Below are positions 36,208 to 48,300 of a stretch of DNA of 64,000 nt, one piece after another; the first letter of the stretch is position 1, and each line of letters opens with the position of its first letter. Position numbers and translations under genes: made by a program. The notes below the pieces were generated by a model. That model saw nothing but the letters and a program-made list of their open reading frames with translations. It ran no database searches and was not told the origin of the DNA. The stretch is from Agrypnia vestita (Eukaryota; Arthropoda; Insecta; Trichoptera; Phryganeidae), in assembly GCA_016648135.1 (NCBI GenBank), contig JADDOH010023015.1:1-64000 (forward strand), written 5' to 3'.

Positions 36208-37722
36208 TATTGGTCCATTATTTACTTTTTCACCTTCGCAAAACTTTAATACTTCATTGGCAATTGTTCTTGCACCACCCCGGACTGTTTTGGACATAAT
36301 AATTCAATGTATATTGGTAATCAAGATGTCACAGCTCCCGAGCAAATTCAAAATTGTACTGAATTACAGGGCGAGGGGTTGCCGCCGGGTGCGGGCGGGG
36401 CGGGTTTTAGTTCCAATCCTGCCGCACGCCAAGTTATGTTGGGCAGGCAATAGCTACACATTTTTGCCATCTCTCTGGCAACACATGAATATCGCGACGA
36501 TAAAATGACACATCCTTGGACCGAAACCATTTATCCATTTTGCACTTCTTCGAAATTGGCTAAGTGCAGCCCAGCCAAGCAGTTGGCCAATCGATTGGAA
36601 CAAGTGATAATTAGAAGGGGCCAAGTCTGCCGAAAACGGCAGATGCAGTATCAGATCCCATTTCAGTCTTTTGATGATGCCCTGGACAATGCTAGTGCGA
36701 TGGCACGGAGCGTTGTCATGCTGCAATATCGCTTGTTCGAGGCTAATGTTCCATTCTTGTCATTTTTCCAGTAAAGCATGGTTCAATTTGATTACCTGTT
36801 GGTAGCAATGCTCATTGACAGTTTCACCAGCTCATAGTACACCTTCCTTTCTAGTCCCGTTGAATGCAGAGCATTGTCTTCTTTCCGAAGCTATTGGGCC
36901 GTGCCGTCGATGCTTCGCCAGGTGAAAGTCAAGAATTTTTGCATTTGATTCTCAAAACTTCCATTTCTCATCGCCAGTAACAATTCGATGCAGGAAACTT
37001 ATACTTTCATGCCGCAAAAGTAAAATAGATTTTCCATGCATGTCTCTCAATCAACTCAAGCGGCATCCAATTCCCTTCCTTTGGAACTTTTCCCATGGGA
37101 TATAGACGTTTTGAAATACCTCTGCAAGTTGATCTTGTGTTTGCGTGTCATTTTCATCCAACAACGCGTGGACATCATCGCCCTCGATTATTTTTGGGTT
37201 TCTGGAGCACACCTTATCCTCAATGTCGAAATCGCCACTTTTGAAGAGTTTAAACCAATCTATACAGGTAGTTTTTGATGATGCAAGTTTGCTGTAGGCC
37301 TCATGGCGCAAACGACTTCAGAAGCATTTAAAAAAAAGTTAAACCAGAAAAGCAAAGCAACCCGCAAATACTGTTTATTTTTGTATTGCGGTATGTGTTG
37401 GCATTATGATTGATTATTGTTGACAGATGTTTAACCTGTAAAAACAAACACAACTTCTGGCATATATGTCCATTACATGTGCCGCTAGCGCCATCTATGT
37501 GTGAATCCCGGAAACTTTGTTGCGCTCTTAATAAATCTGCTGGACAACAAATTGTGGTCAGCGTTGGGTGACATAACCTGTAGCAGACGACATCGAAATT
37601 TGGGGAGTTTAAAGTATCGTTGAAGAAAGCGGCAGATATCTTGCATACTGCCATTGATGAATGGCCGTTACGTTTAAAGGCCTGTGCGAAGGCGAAAGGA
37701 GGGCATTATGAATAGGACATTT
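36208..37722 (-). mobile_element. mariner element, degenerate
   Basis: Imperfect inverted ends (ATTGGTCCATTATTTAC..CACCTTCGCA at the left; TGTCCTATTCATAATGCCC..GCCTTCGCAC at the right, read inward) enclose a minus-strand mariner transposase pseudogene. The length, about 1.5 kb, is slightly above the usual 1.3 kb. Exact end positions are approximate. Confidence 0.75.
36454..37311 (-). pseudogene. mariner transposase pseudogene
   Basis: From the minus-strand N-terminus: MRHEAYSKLASSKTTCIDWF and DENDTQTQDQLAEVF (helix-turn-helix region, 37311-37051), then RIVTGDEKW near 36970 (first catalytic aspartate). HDNAPCHRTS and FSADLAPSNYHLF (about 36715-36600, second and third acidic positions) follow, and a C-terminal QRDGKNV stretch. 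The blocks are in different frames and separated by stops, so it is inactive. Confidence 0.88.
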
Positions 37723-38871
37723 ATTTCATTATAATCCAAAAACTTTGTAGCAATATGTATGGCAGGACCATATATATCCCCTTCTATTGAATATTGCCAA
37801 ATGTTATTTTTCAGTTCAAAATGATCTGAAAAATCATATCATGAATTTAGGCATTGTGTGAAAGGACTCAGCAGAATTTTTGTAACAACTTTCGATGCTG
37901 TCACCTTTAGCTCCACCACTACTACTGGAGTAGTGGACGTTCAGAGCTCTCATTAGGGGGGAAACTATTTGTTATGATTTTTAGTCGGTATGAAATGACT
38001 CGTTCAAATGTAGGCCACCTCTCCGACTATTATTTTTATACACTTTATACAGCCATTTCATCCAACTAGAGTGCACATTTATACATGTGACGAGGGTACA
38101 GCCACTAGCAACAAGCAGCCCGTAATAAATCTCAACAAGTGGATCCCAATATTTGGACTCATGCGATGTTTTATTTTTCAGCAAAATATATTTATTATTG
38201 AGTATGTATTGTAATTTTGGTGTACACGCTTATTGTGAATTCCTCCTTATTTTATCTAGTATCTGGTATTGCTTGTTGCCATAAGCATACAATCCTCACA
38301 TCAATTATAGTACTCCTATATAAGGTTTCCCTGAATAAACTTAAAAAAAAAACTACACCCCTACTTATCGTTGTTTGCATTGCATGTGTTTGTAATAGGA
38401 ATTAAACTCATGACCTCTCAGCTGGAAGCAAACCTATCAGGGTCGTGTGGTGATATCAGACACGCTTCACTGAATTCAACATCACAAAACAAGGTATTAT
38501 AGAGCATGTTACAATCAATATTTTCATAAGTAGTGAGATTGTTTAGGATTTGCGGGATATGTTGTTGATGCACTCTTTAAAAACAAGGATAAATTAAATA
38601 AAAATTTGCCTTTACCCTGGTTACTTGCCAGCAAATACATTTATTTATCAATGAAAATTCATAAACATGTAATTGAAATACATTTATATTATCACCAAGA
38701 TAAATAAAATACATCTCCACGTGCAAGATTCACAGTCGTTCCAATGAGAAGGGGTTCTCGAGGCGGTCCGAGGTACTGTAAACTTAACCTAAGAGTATAT
38801 TTGCGACGGGAAACTGTATATGAACTGTAAAATGACACCAAGTACTTTGCCTAAAGGTAAATGCAAAAAAA
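37723..38871. other. Intergenic, no gene seen
   Basis: AT-rich DNA 3' of the SAM synthetase gene and right of the mariner. I found no coding, RNA or terminal-repeat signal that I can support. Confidence 0.4.
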
Positions 38872-39108
38872 AAGTTCCACTTCACTAAGAGGGCCGGTGT
38901 GTTTTCGGAATGGCTCTTTTCCAATACGACTCCTTTACGTAAACACAACACAAACCGTGTATAACGAGATGCATCGTCAGTAGACTCGCATATTTCCGCA
39001 GCTGAACATCAGGGGTCGGCGGCCTACATCTCGCCGGCTACACGAGTATTTGCAGAAGGCTGAGGGGCGACCTCAGTCTACTGTGGCTTGGTCCTAGTGA
39101 AGTGGACC
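38872..39108. repeat. Short inverted-repeat element in the SAM synthetase 3' flank
   Basis: AAGTTCCACTTCACTA at the left is mirrored by TAGTGAAGTGGACCT at the right, so a ~237-bp MITE-like unit with a GC-rich interior is enclosed. It may lie in the 3' UTR, since the stop codon is at 39329-39331. Confidence 0.55.
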
Positions 39109-39328
39109 TCTCTTACCTATTTCATTAAACATACACCTACCTATTCATACTAAATGCCTGGCATATCCTCGCGGGGAAGAGCAAGCGCAGAAAGGTTCAG
39201 ATTAATACAAGAGTAAACTGTGGGATCACAGTTCCCGGCGTGGCGACACGCTCCACTAAAGCTAATTGGGACACAAAACCAATACCAAATAAATTATGTA
39301 CAACAAACACACTGCATCAGGTCTGGAG

Positions 39329-42300
39329 TCATTCTATCAGGGTCTTGGGAGTCTCCCATGAGAAACCGGAACGACCAAAATGACCGTATGTACTGGTCTT
39401 TTGGTAGATGGGCGCTCGCAGATTCAGTTCCCTGGAAACAAAAGTCTCAATTACTAATTGCCCTCATAATCGAAAACTGAGTTACTTCCAAGAGATTCCT
39501 GGAAGGAAAATTGAACGGAATATTCTGCTTAATCCAGTGAGGGAGAGTGATGTAAAAAGTCATGGTGGATAGGTTATTCTTAGATGCTCCAATACATGTA
39601 TTTAATATATTTTAAAATAAAAGTACAGTAACAGCTATTTATAGTCCGTTCAACTTATCTGGAGAATAAAGGAGGGCGTCCCAATCGTTGTGGTGCTGCC
39701 CACAGTCTAAAAATTATCTCATTTTTAGGGAATTTATTAAGCAGTATACGACACAATAAAAAACAAAAAATGTAAACTAGTGTACAAATAAATTTATCAA
39801 AATGTACATTCGCAAAATACACGTCACCAAATGGCGTTATTTCAAAATCAAAGAAAAAAACAATTTTCAGAAAAAAAACAAACAAACAATAATAATTCTT
39901 TTAGGCGGGCGCCACATTACGCAGATATTCCGCTGCGTCTTTTCCGTTGCGCCAAATCGGCAAAGCAAATAGATCGACCGATCATCCGCGTAGTGTGTTT
40001 AATAAGCGCGTATTGTATGGTAAGAAATGTAGCGATGTTCCGCGACAGAAGAGACGCGGCGGAAGATCCGCGCAGTGTGGCGCAGGTTTTATTCAGTGTC
40101 TCATACCTAATGATCTGACCTCCATGTTTAACTCAGTAACACCTAAGGATATCAATCGATTTAGGGCCGTTGTATCAACTTGGTTTATAGTAATCTTTCA
40201 TTCAAAGCATAGATATTTTGCGTTTTCCACCGATCAAACAACTCGCTCTCGTAAAAATCTATGCTTTAAATGAACTATTGCTATAAAGTAAGTTGATGCA
40301 ACCAGTCTTTAATGTGCATAAATAAAAAAGTTTAATTTTGAAAAAAAGTTAGTTTCTCCTCCTCCATTGACAATTATGAAGCACTGACCTTTAGATACTG
40401 GTTTGAATACACCTTCGACATCTTCACTTTGCCAACATTTGTTTGCTGTGTGTGAGGTATGTATACATGTTTAATCTAGATATATGCCTGGCCGCCGATT
40501 CAAAGAAGTTTCATTCTTCCTTAATTCATACAAGAATTTTGCTCTCATGGCACATATTATATCATTGCGTTCTATAAGCACCTCACGGTTACTTTTAGTC
40601 TTCCGAAAACGAAAACCTAGCTCATGTAGTAATTTACGTAATATCTCACGATATCCTTCAAAATTTATGTTTTCTTTCAATACCTTTTGCAGTTTACTTA
40701 ATGTAGGTAACGCTTTCTTAAAAGTTAAAAAATCGTGTACCTTTTGCCTGATGACTCCCAAATCAAAGTCATATTGTTTTCCACTTATCCTTTTTCTTTT
40801 TTTCCGGGTGTATATATTTTAATGCCCATTTCTACGGTCGCTTTACCTTCTTTAACTATTTTGTAAATTGCCGATTCAGAAATACCCGAAGAAATTGTAT
40901 AATAGTAAAATAAAAAACTAAGTGTGGGAAAATCATTATAACTGCATGGCAGCACTAACCTGAAGCGGCGGCAATACATCTATGAACAAAATCAAACGGT
41001 ATAATTGGGGCTTTTAGACGTTGTTCCTCTTCAAAAAACGTGTGCATTTTCAAGATTATTTCCCGAACACCGCTTTAATGGTTTTTGGCGTGGTGACAAT
41101 CTAAAATTTTCTTAAAAAACTATCGAAACAGTCGTGAACCCATCTGTAATCAAAGTCTGTCAAAGGTTTGTCAGCTGTAGATAATCCAATATGGCGTCGT
41201 TAGTTCCAAATTTGGCCATTCTTCAGATAAGTTAGACGGACTATAATAAGAAATTTAACCAGTTCAAGGCCAGCATTTTATGGGACAGAGTGAATGAAAT
41301 ATGTAGTCAATATTTCATATGTATTGCCAGTTTGACATGAAATGACACCAATTTAAATTTATCATAACATTACGGACTAAATAAAATACAAAGAGGACTG
41401 AAATGTAACAAAAGGACGCAACAAAAATATGATTTTTTTTTCAACTCCACTTCCGTGTCTAAAATCTCAAAAGAGTTAATTTTCTCAAAGCTCACGTATA
41501 AGAGTCAATATGTATGTCAACGATGTAATATTTTCATGCGATTTGACTACAAATATAGGTAAATGAAAATGTGACAATTTAAAACTATGAAAACAGTGCA
41601 CGGGATGTCTAAACTTCAAGAATTTGATTTTTTCATGTTATGTCAGCGGTGACGCTGCTTGTGAGGATAAATTCGACGCTAGATGGCGTTGATCAGCCTG
41701 CGCCGGCGCACAATTTTTTCCTAATACATTACATTGCGCCGGCGTGAAGAAATATTAGATTTTTGGCTCTGATTTTGATAGAAAAAACAATCGCTCTCGT
41801 TTTTCTTCTTCTTGAATGTGCATTTTTTTACATCAAATGAACAGATGTTAGTAAATGTTGTAATCATATTTTTCCGGGATTTCATTAGTTATATTCCTTT
41901 GCGTGTTATTTTTTGATGTGAAGGAACTTTTGAAACTTCTCGAGATATCTGTTTAAAAGGGCGGCACGAAGATCTTTGCAGCTGACGATTTCAACTGTCT
42001 TCGAAGCTGAAGATAATAGTCTATCGCAGGTTAGTGATCATTTGTTGGCGTATTTTGGTTTACTCATGTACGTTTTCAGAGAGGAAACGTAATTTTCATT
42101 TTTGCATGATATCATATTGAGAGGTATTAATTAATAGAATATTAAATTCAATAAAGTGGATGGCTATTTACACGCTGTCCACACAAACACATACAGAGGC
42201 TGACGGAATATGAGTCAGCGCAGGCATAAAAAACACTTGCAAATGAAAATTTGTACAAATGACTGCATGTCAATTTCATAATTTTATTTGAAATTATTTC

Positions 42301-45300
42301 ATGTCTTGAATTGTCAATTTTTTAAATTATATCGTTATTTTTGGTACTTATTTGGGATTTGTAACTGATTATGTCGACGATTGATAACTAAGATACAATT
42401 GTTGTCTAATACCGATGATTGCCCATCGAATTGCAAAAAATCAGTTGCCAATCATAGGCGCAATCAGATACAAATCTCAAATAACGGTGTGTCACCAGTT
42501 AAAATACCATCACTAATTAATTATAGGTAGCAATCTGTATGAAAATTCATTTGAGGGGGAGAAATCATCTCGTTAGTTAGGATGTTCTATGTAGGTGTCT
42601 TTTATATTATTACAAAACAATAATAACATTAATTTTAAAAGATTAAAAAAAATTCCATACTCACTTTACAATTTTTCCTGGTCGAAGGTCAAAGTTTTTC
42701 TTGACAATGTTTAAGAGTTCCCTCTGAGATTTCTTGGAAGTGCCGTAGTCAAACACTGTGATGGAGAGTGGCTCCGCAACCCCGATAGCGTAAGCTACCT
42801 GAAATAACAATTTCCATATGATTTCTATTCAACGGAGCTGCCGCCTTAAACAATTAATTTGACAGCCTATGCAGATCAGCAAGACTGGATGAACAAAGAT
42901 CAAAACAAGTAAATATTGCAATAAAAATGTGGCACATCTCTGTCATATGTATTTGGAGATCAATACAGGGTAAACAAAACATTTGCAAATGTAATAAGTA
43001 ATGTTTAATAAAATCTATAACCTTTTTGATAGTTTAATCTCTCAAACTAGCACATGTTAGGTGCACTGTGCAATTCTATCCTTTACTGTAATGTTACATA
43101 CACACTCGAGACAAATAATAACAGTGCCCTACCTGGACCATGCAACGCTTGCAGAGACCGGCCATGACGAGAGACTTGGCCACCCAGCGAGCAGCGTAGG
43201 CAGCTGACCGATCCACCTTGGTAAAGTCTTTGCCACTGAAGGCCCCGCCGCCGTGTGCTCCCCAGCCCCCGTATGTGTCCACTATTATCTTGCGTCCCGT
43301 TAGGCCGGCATCAGACTGGAATGCAATAACAATTAATTATTTTATATGCTTTCATTATCAATGCACCTGAAAGAATTTTTACAAATTTTGCTAATAATCT
43401 TTTTTCTACAAAGTATTAAGTACTAAGTAAAGTACTAAGTTTAATGAGTTGACTGACTCTCTGGAAATCCTCGTTCACTTTGACTTTATTTACTTAAGGA
43501 TCAATCTAAGAACAAGAAAGTTAGCTATCGAGAAATCAAACAAAAATTATGTTTTTCGTGAACCTAAAAGTAAACCAGCACACTCCGGATATCAACACCT
43601 TTGGAGGTCCTTGTTTCTCATTCATGGCTAATATCAAAAAAATACTAATTCTACATGAAACATCACATTTATGAAATTGTGCAATATTTTTCTCAATAAT
43701 AATTTATCAAATTACCAATTTCTTATGTATCCGTAATTTAATATATATGTTATTTTATTTTTATATTCGGCAATATTCCAATGGGGGCATTATGCGTATA
43801 AATAAATAACTCCTTTGTGTAATTCTTGAGATGATTGAGCAATAATTTAATGACTTGTACAGATGTATTATTTACACAACTCGCAAACATTTTAAATATC
43901 AATGCACAATTTATTACTAATTCTCTGAAAACATTCCTTCGCAAGACTTCCCCGAATGATCGGTTGATGAACCTCTTAGCAATATTTATTTTGGGGTGAT
44001 TTTAAAAAGTAGATTGAATTTGTCAACAATTTGTCAAATCAACATTACAATCCTTTCCAAATGAATCTGAGAAGCACTTGTGCTATAATAATAGCACCAC
44101 CTTGATGGTCTCCCGGGACGAGGCTCGGACCCCCGATCACTGCGAGTGTCTCGTAGCACTTTATGAATGTCGACTTCATAATCAAAGCGTGCAATGAAAG
44201 GTGCTAACCTGAGGTCCACCGATGATGAAGAGTCCGCATGGGTTGATGTGCACTACAGTCTCGTCATCCAGGTACTGCGGAGGAATCACATCCTTCACCA
44301 CTTTCTCCAGTACTTCTTCGCGCAACTTTTCTAGTGTGATCTAATGAAAAAATACATTATTATATGACAGCATTTTCGCTAAATAAATACATTTTTATAA
44401 ATTTAGAGGTGATGAATGTATTATTTAGAAATGAATGATAAATACAAGTTGAGTTATACCTTTTCGGAGTGTTGCAGGGATACAACAACAGTGTGGACTC
44501 TTTGGGGAATGGTGGCACCATTGTCAAACAAATACTCGCAAGTCACCTGAAAAACAAAAAAATTAAAAAGGTAACCTAATGTCTTTTAGTGCACCACATG
44601 TAGGAAAATTTGAAAATGTATTCTCGTTTGTGTCAATTTTAATTGAAATATACAAATTAATACAGAACAGTAGAACCGTCATTAATTCAAAATTCAAGGG
44701 ACCCAAAAAACATTTTGAAATATGCAAAATCCCGTTAATTCGAAATTCAAGGTACAAAAAAAATGCAATGTCCAAAAAAAATCTTTAGTTTTGTGAGAAA
44801 CCTCTGTATTTTTTAATATTTCAAGAAATCATTTTGAAAAATCAAAATTTATTTTGCTATTACAAAAGTAGCGAAATTTCTATTACTAAAGTATGAAATA
44901 TTGACATATTTGTTGTTCTCACTTGCGAAAAAAATCAGAAATATTTTTTTCAATTTTGTCAAATTTAAAAAAATTGTGAACTAACTAAAACACTTTGATG
45001 TATGGCGCAAGAGGTTCAAAATTATTTTCAATTATCGGGGTTAATCTCTTATGAAATTAATATTTTGGGACTTTCGTGTATATGATATTTTGGTACACTT
45101 TTCAAAAAGAAAACCAGCAAGTCCATTTTTCTTTCAGAAATTTTAAAATTGGAACACTGTAATGCTGTTGAACTGTATAGATGGACAATTATTTAAAGAA
45201 ATCAGTCTCAGTTTTGCAATGGGTTTTAAATAGACAAACATATATCTATATAATAAGAATATTAAATGTGTCTATATGTTAATTGCCCCAAAAATGCCGG

Positions 45301-48300
45301 TAGTATTGCGTGTGTTTCCATTGCCAGCACAAAAAAAAAAGGCGAAATCGTATAAAGTACCAAGAATTATGGATTGTTTTAAAATACATGCAGATAATAT
45401 TTAATGTGTAGAAATATTATACATGTAAAATAAAAATGGTCACTCATAAAAATAATGTAATTAATATTTATACATGTTTATTAATTTTTAATATACATAT
45501 TTATGTTTGAAAATTGTTTGTAAATTTCTCCATATCTTTTTTTGGTTATGTACTGGTAATACAGCTGGCCAGCTGTCAGTTCGGCCTATTATATTTTCTT
45601 ATCTATGGTTCGGCCCGTTCGGCCGTTTGCACCGATGATAGCTATGTTCGCAAAATATTTTTTAAATAAATAATAATAATAAAAATAATAATAAAAAAAA
45701 AAAAAATAAAAAAAAAATATATATTCTCTTTATACTATTTATCGCTTTAAAAAGCTACTTTTAGATTGAAGAATGTTATATCATAGTGAATGAAATCAAT
45801 CAAGTCTCAGATTTTAGATTACGGAATACGTGCAGTACATAATTATGTATGATATTTAACTGTCATATTCACGTCTTTCAGGTTAGAATTTTGTGTTTCG
45901 GAAGTGATAAAAAAAAATTGTATTTGATAGATCTTTCTTTAAATTTAGTGCAAGAATATCCTAAGGAATAAGTTAGTAATACAAACGAAACACAAATTTT
46001 ATAAAAAAAATTGTCCCTGGCATAATAAAGGGTCCTGATTACATAAATAGTGTCAAATTTTTACGTAAGCGAGTTAAAAAGTAGTTATTTTAAGTTTAAA
46101 ACGAAACATTTTTGACACAAGAAACCATAGGAAATTATCATATCCGGTAGGGAAAAGATCAATTTTGTGTTAAAAACGGCGATAAGCCATGGGAACAATA
46201 ATAATCTCCAAATTAATTTTTCTTCTCAGCTAATGCGGGGCATTCATTATATTGCATGGCAAGCCCGGCGTAATGCAGGATCGTATAGAAGACATGAAAG
46301 ATAATGAATGGGCCCACTTATGATAAACGTGATTTGTCAATTTCTATGAATAAAAGAGCAAAAACATATATTTTATATGAGCATATATGGCGTGGAGTGT
46401 CAAAAATATATAATTTTTTTATTTTTAGCGAAATTTAAAATAAATAATTATTATTAATGAAATTTAAATTGAATAAATATTATTATTACTGAAATTTAAA
46501 ATAAATTAAATTTTAATAAATATTATTATTAAGTTCTCCTGGTTAGCTATTTTAAGTGTGACAGCTGTTTTGGCTTGCAAGGCCATTATAAAACAGTGTT
46601 TTTTTGCTAAAATTTCGCTAAAAATAAATATGGAATTGTACAAATTAAACACAAAAACCATAAATAAAAAAATGTATCATTTTTAAACTTAGTAATTGCT
46701 TTTAAACTTGCTTGCGCCAAAATTTGACATCATTTATGTAATCAAGTCCCTCTATTACGCCAGGGATTTTTTTGATCAAATGTGTGTTTCATTTGTATCA
46801 CTAACCTAACTATAGCCTATCCTTTTTAAAATTTGATTGTTTTATTTTGATAAATATGAAAAAAAAAAATGTTCAGAATTTTAAGAAAATTGGACCACGT
46901 TTTTTAATATGACGGCAAAGAGTGTTAATTTGAAAATTGACAAATGATAAATTAACTTGAACTATTAATAATTTTTAAACTATGTTCAAAATATTAATTT
47001 TAAAACTCAGCTCTGACTTATTAATCGGTTAGAAACACTTAATAAATACTTTGTCTTAATTATATCTAAACTACCCGTACACCTGTGAAAAATCACGGGT
47101 GTAATTAATAACGACCCTTGCGCGTGACCTGGCCCACAGGCTGGTTGCGTGTCACACTCTAATTAACTTAAGTTGTATTTCCAACAAGTTACGGACGTTG
47201 CGAGCCGAGAGAAAACGAAATTATTATATATAGATAGCCGCCATTAAGACCTATCAGACCTATTTGCGTAGTAGCTATCACATGTCGTGAAGCGACTACC
47301 ACCAGTGGCCACCCATTGGCTGCGAATCGTCCACCATAGCCGCTATTGGCATTTGCCATTGGCGACAGCCGATTGTAGATACCAATGGCCGCGCAGCGGT
47401 CATTACCAGCCGTGAAGCGGCTACCATCGGCCGCGCAGCGGCCTAGACAGCCGCCCGCAGGGCCTAGCAGCAAGCAATCGGCGATAGCCAATTGCTTAAC
47501 TGCTAGTAACAATAATTGTTTAGTGAGAAAAGTGATGAGTAAGAGACAAAGTGTGTCAAAATAAAAAAAATAGTGATTAGAAAAAGACAATACCTGGGTC
47601 TTGGAGTCAGGCCGAGCCCACCAGAATTCACCGTTGCGTCTTAATTCAGCAATTCGGTGATTCAGTTTGTGAGCAAGGGTAACCGTCAATGGCATGCATT
47701 CATCAGTTTCATTTGTAGCGTACCCAAACATCAAACCCTGTAAAAAAAAAAAGACAAAAAAAAACATAGTAAATAATACTACTTGTTAAAAATAAATATA
47801 TATTTTGAAATCAATAGTAATGCCGACCATAAAGTAAATGCTATAAACATCAAATATATATTTTAATGCCTTCTGAACTCTAAATAAAAATATGATACTA
47901 AGAGACATATAGGTATTTTTGTAATAGAATTGTAGTAGCTATTTTTGTAATAAAAATATAGTAGCCTTTTTGCTGAAAATCTTTATACTCTACATTGGAT
48001 ATAAAATTCATTCATTTCGGTGTTGAACGGTGCTACACGGTTGAGTTATCGAGCTAGATGCTACATAAATGAGTTATATTGTTCGAAAAAACTGGTCTAC
48101 AAGACCTGTGTTTTCTGGTGACACATTAAATGATACATTTCCTCTGACTGAATGGATCTTACCCACGTCTAGTGAAAAGTTAAATATATTTTTCAAAGTA
48201 ACAAATTTCTTTAAGCAAAATTTCCCACTTCATGTAATGACCCTCTTCCCACAAGTTCTAATGAAAATATTTAGGTGTTTCTATTAAAATCTAAATTTTA

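Larger units (their letters stand above)
39643..41245 (-). mobile_element. Tc1/mariner-type element in the last SAM synthetase intron
   Basis: The ends TAGTCCGTTCAACTTATCTG and its near complement (CAGATAAGTTAGACGGACTA) are about 28 bp and TA-flanked, a Tc1/mariner hallmark. The minus strand between about 41040 and 40471 carries transposase pieces. A separate GC-rich inverted repeat is nested at 39904-40083. Confidence 0.75.

Noticed and set aside
36370..36440. GC-rich SINE-like patch within the mariner
   Set aside because: GTTCCAATCC resembles a B box but no A box or second copy was found, and it lies at the decayed transposase C-terminus.
38990..39090. LINE endonuclease start (a peptide like LNIRGRRPTSRRLHEYLQKA)
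   Set aside because: It is only about 30 residues inside a short inverted-repeat element, with no further endonuclease motif. Resemblance alone is not enough.
39220..39480. Plus-strand 86-residue ORF
   Set aside because: It is antisense to the last SAM synthetase exon (39431-39329), which has the diagnostic [11 protein letters not shown].
47189..47767. Separate 192-residue minus-strand protein
   Set aside because: It is one SAM synthetase exon (47737-47594) read through into both introns.
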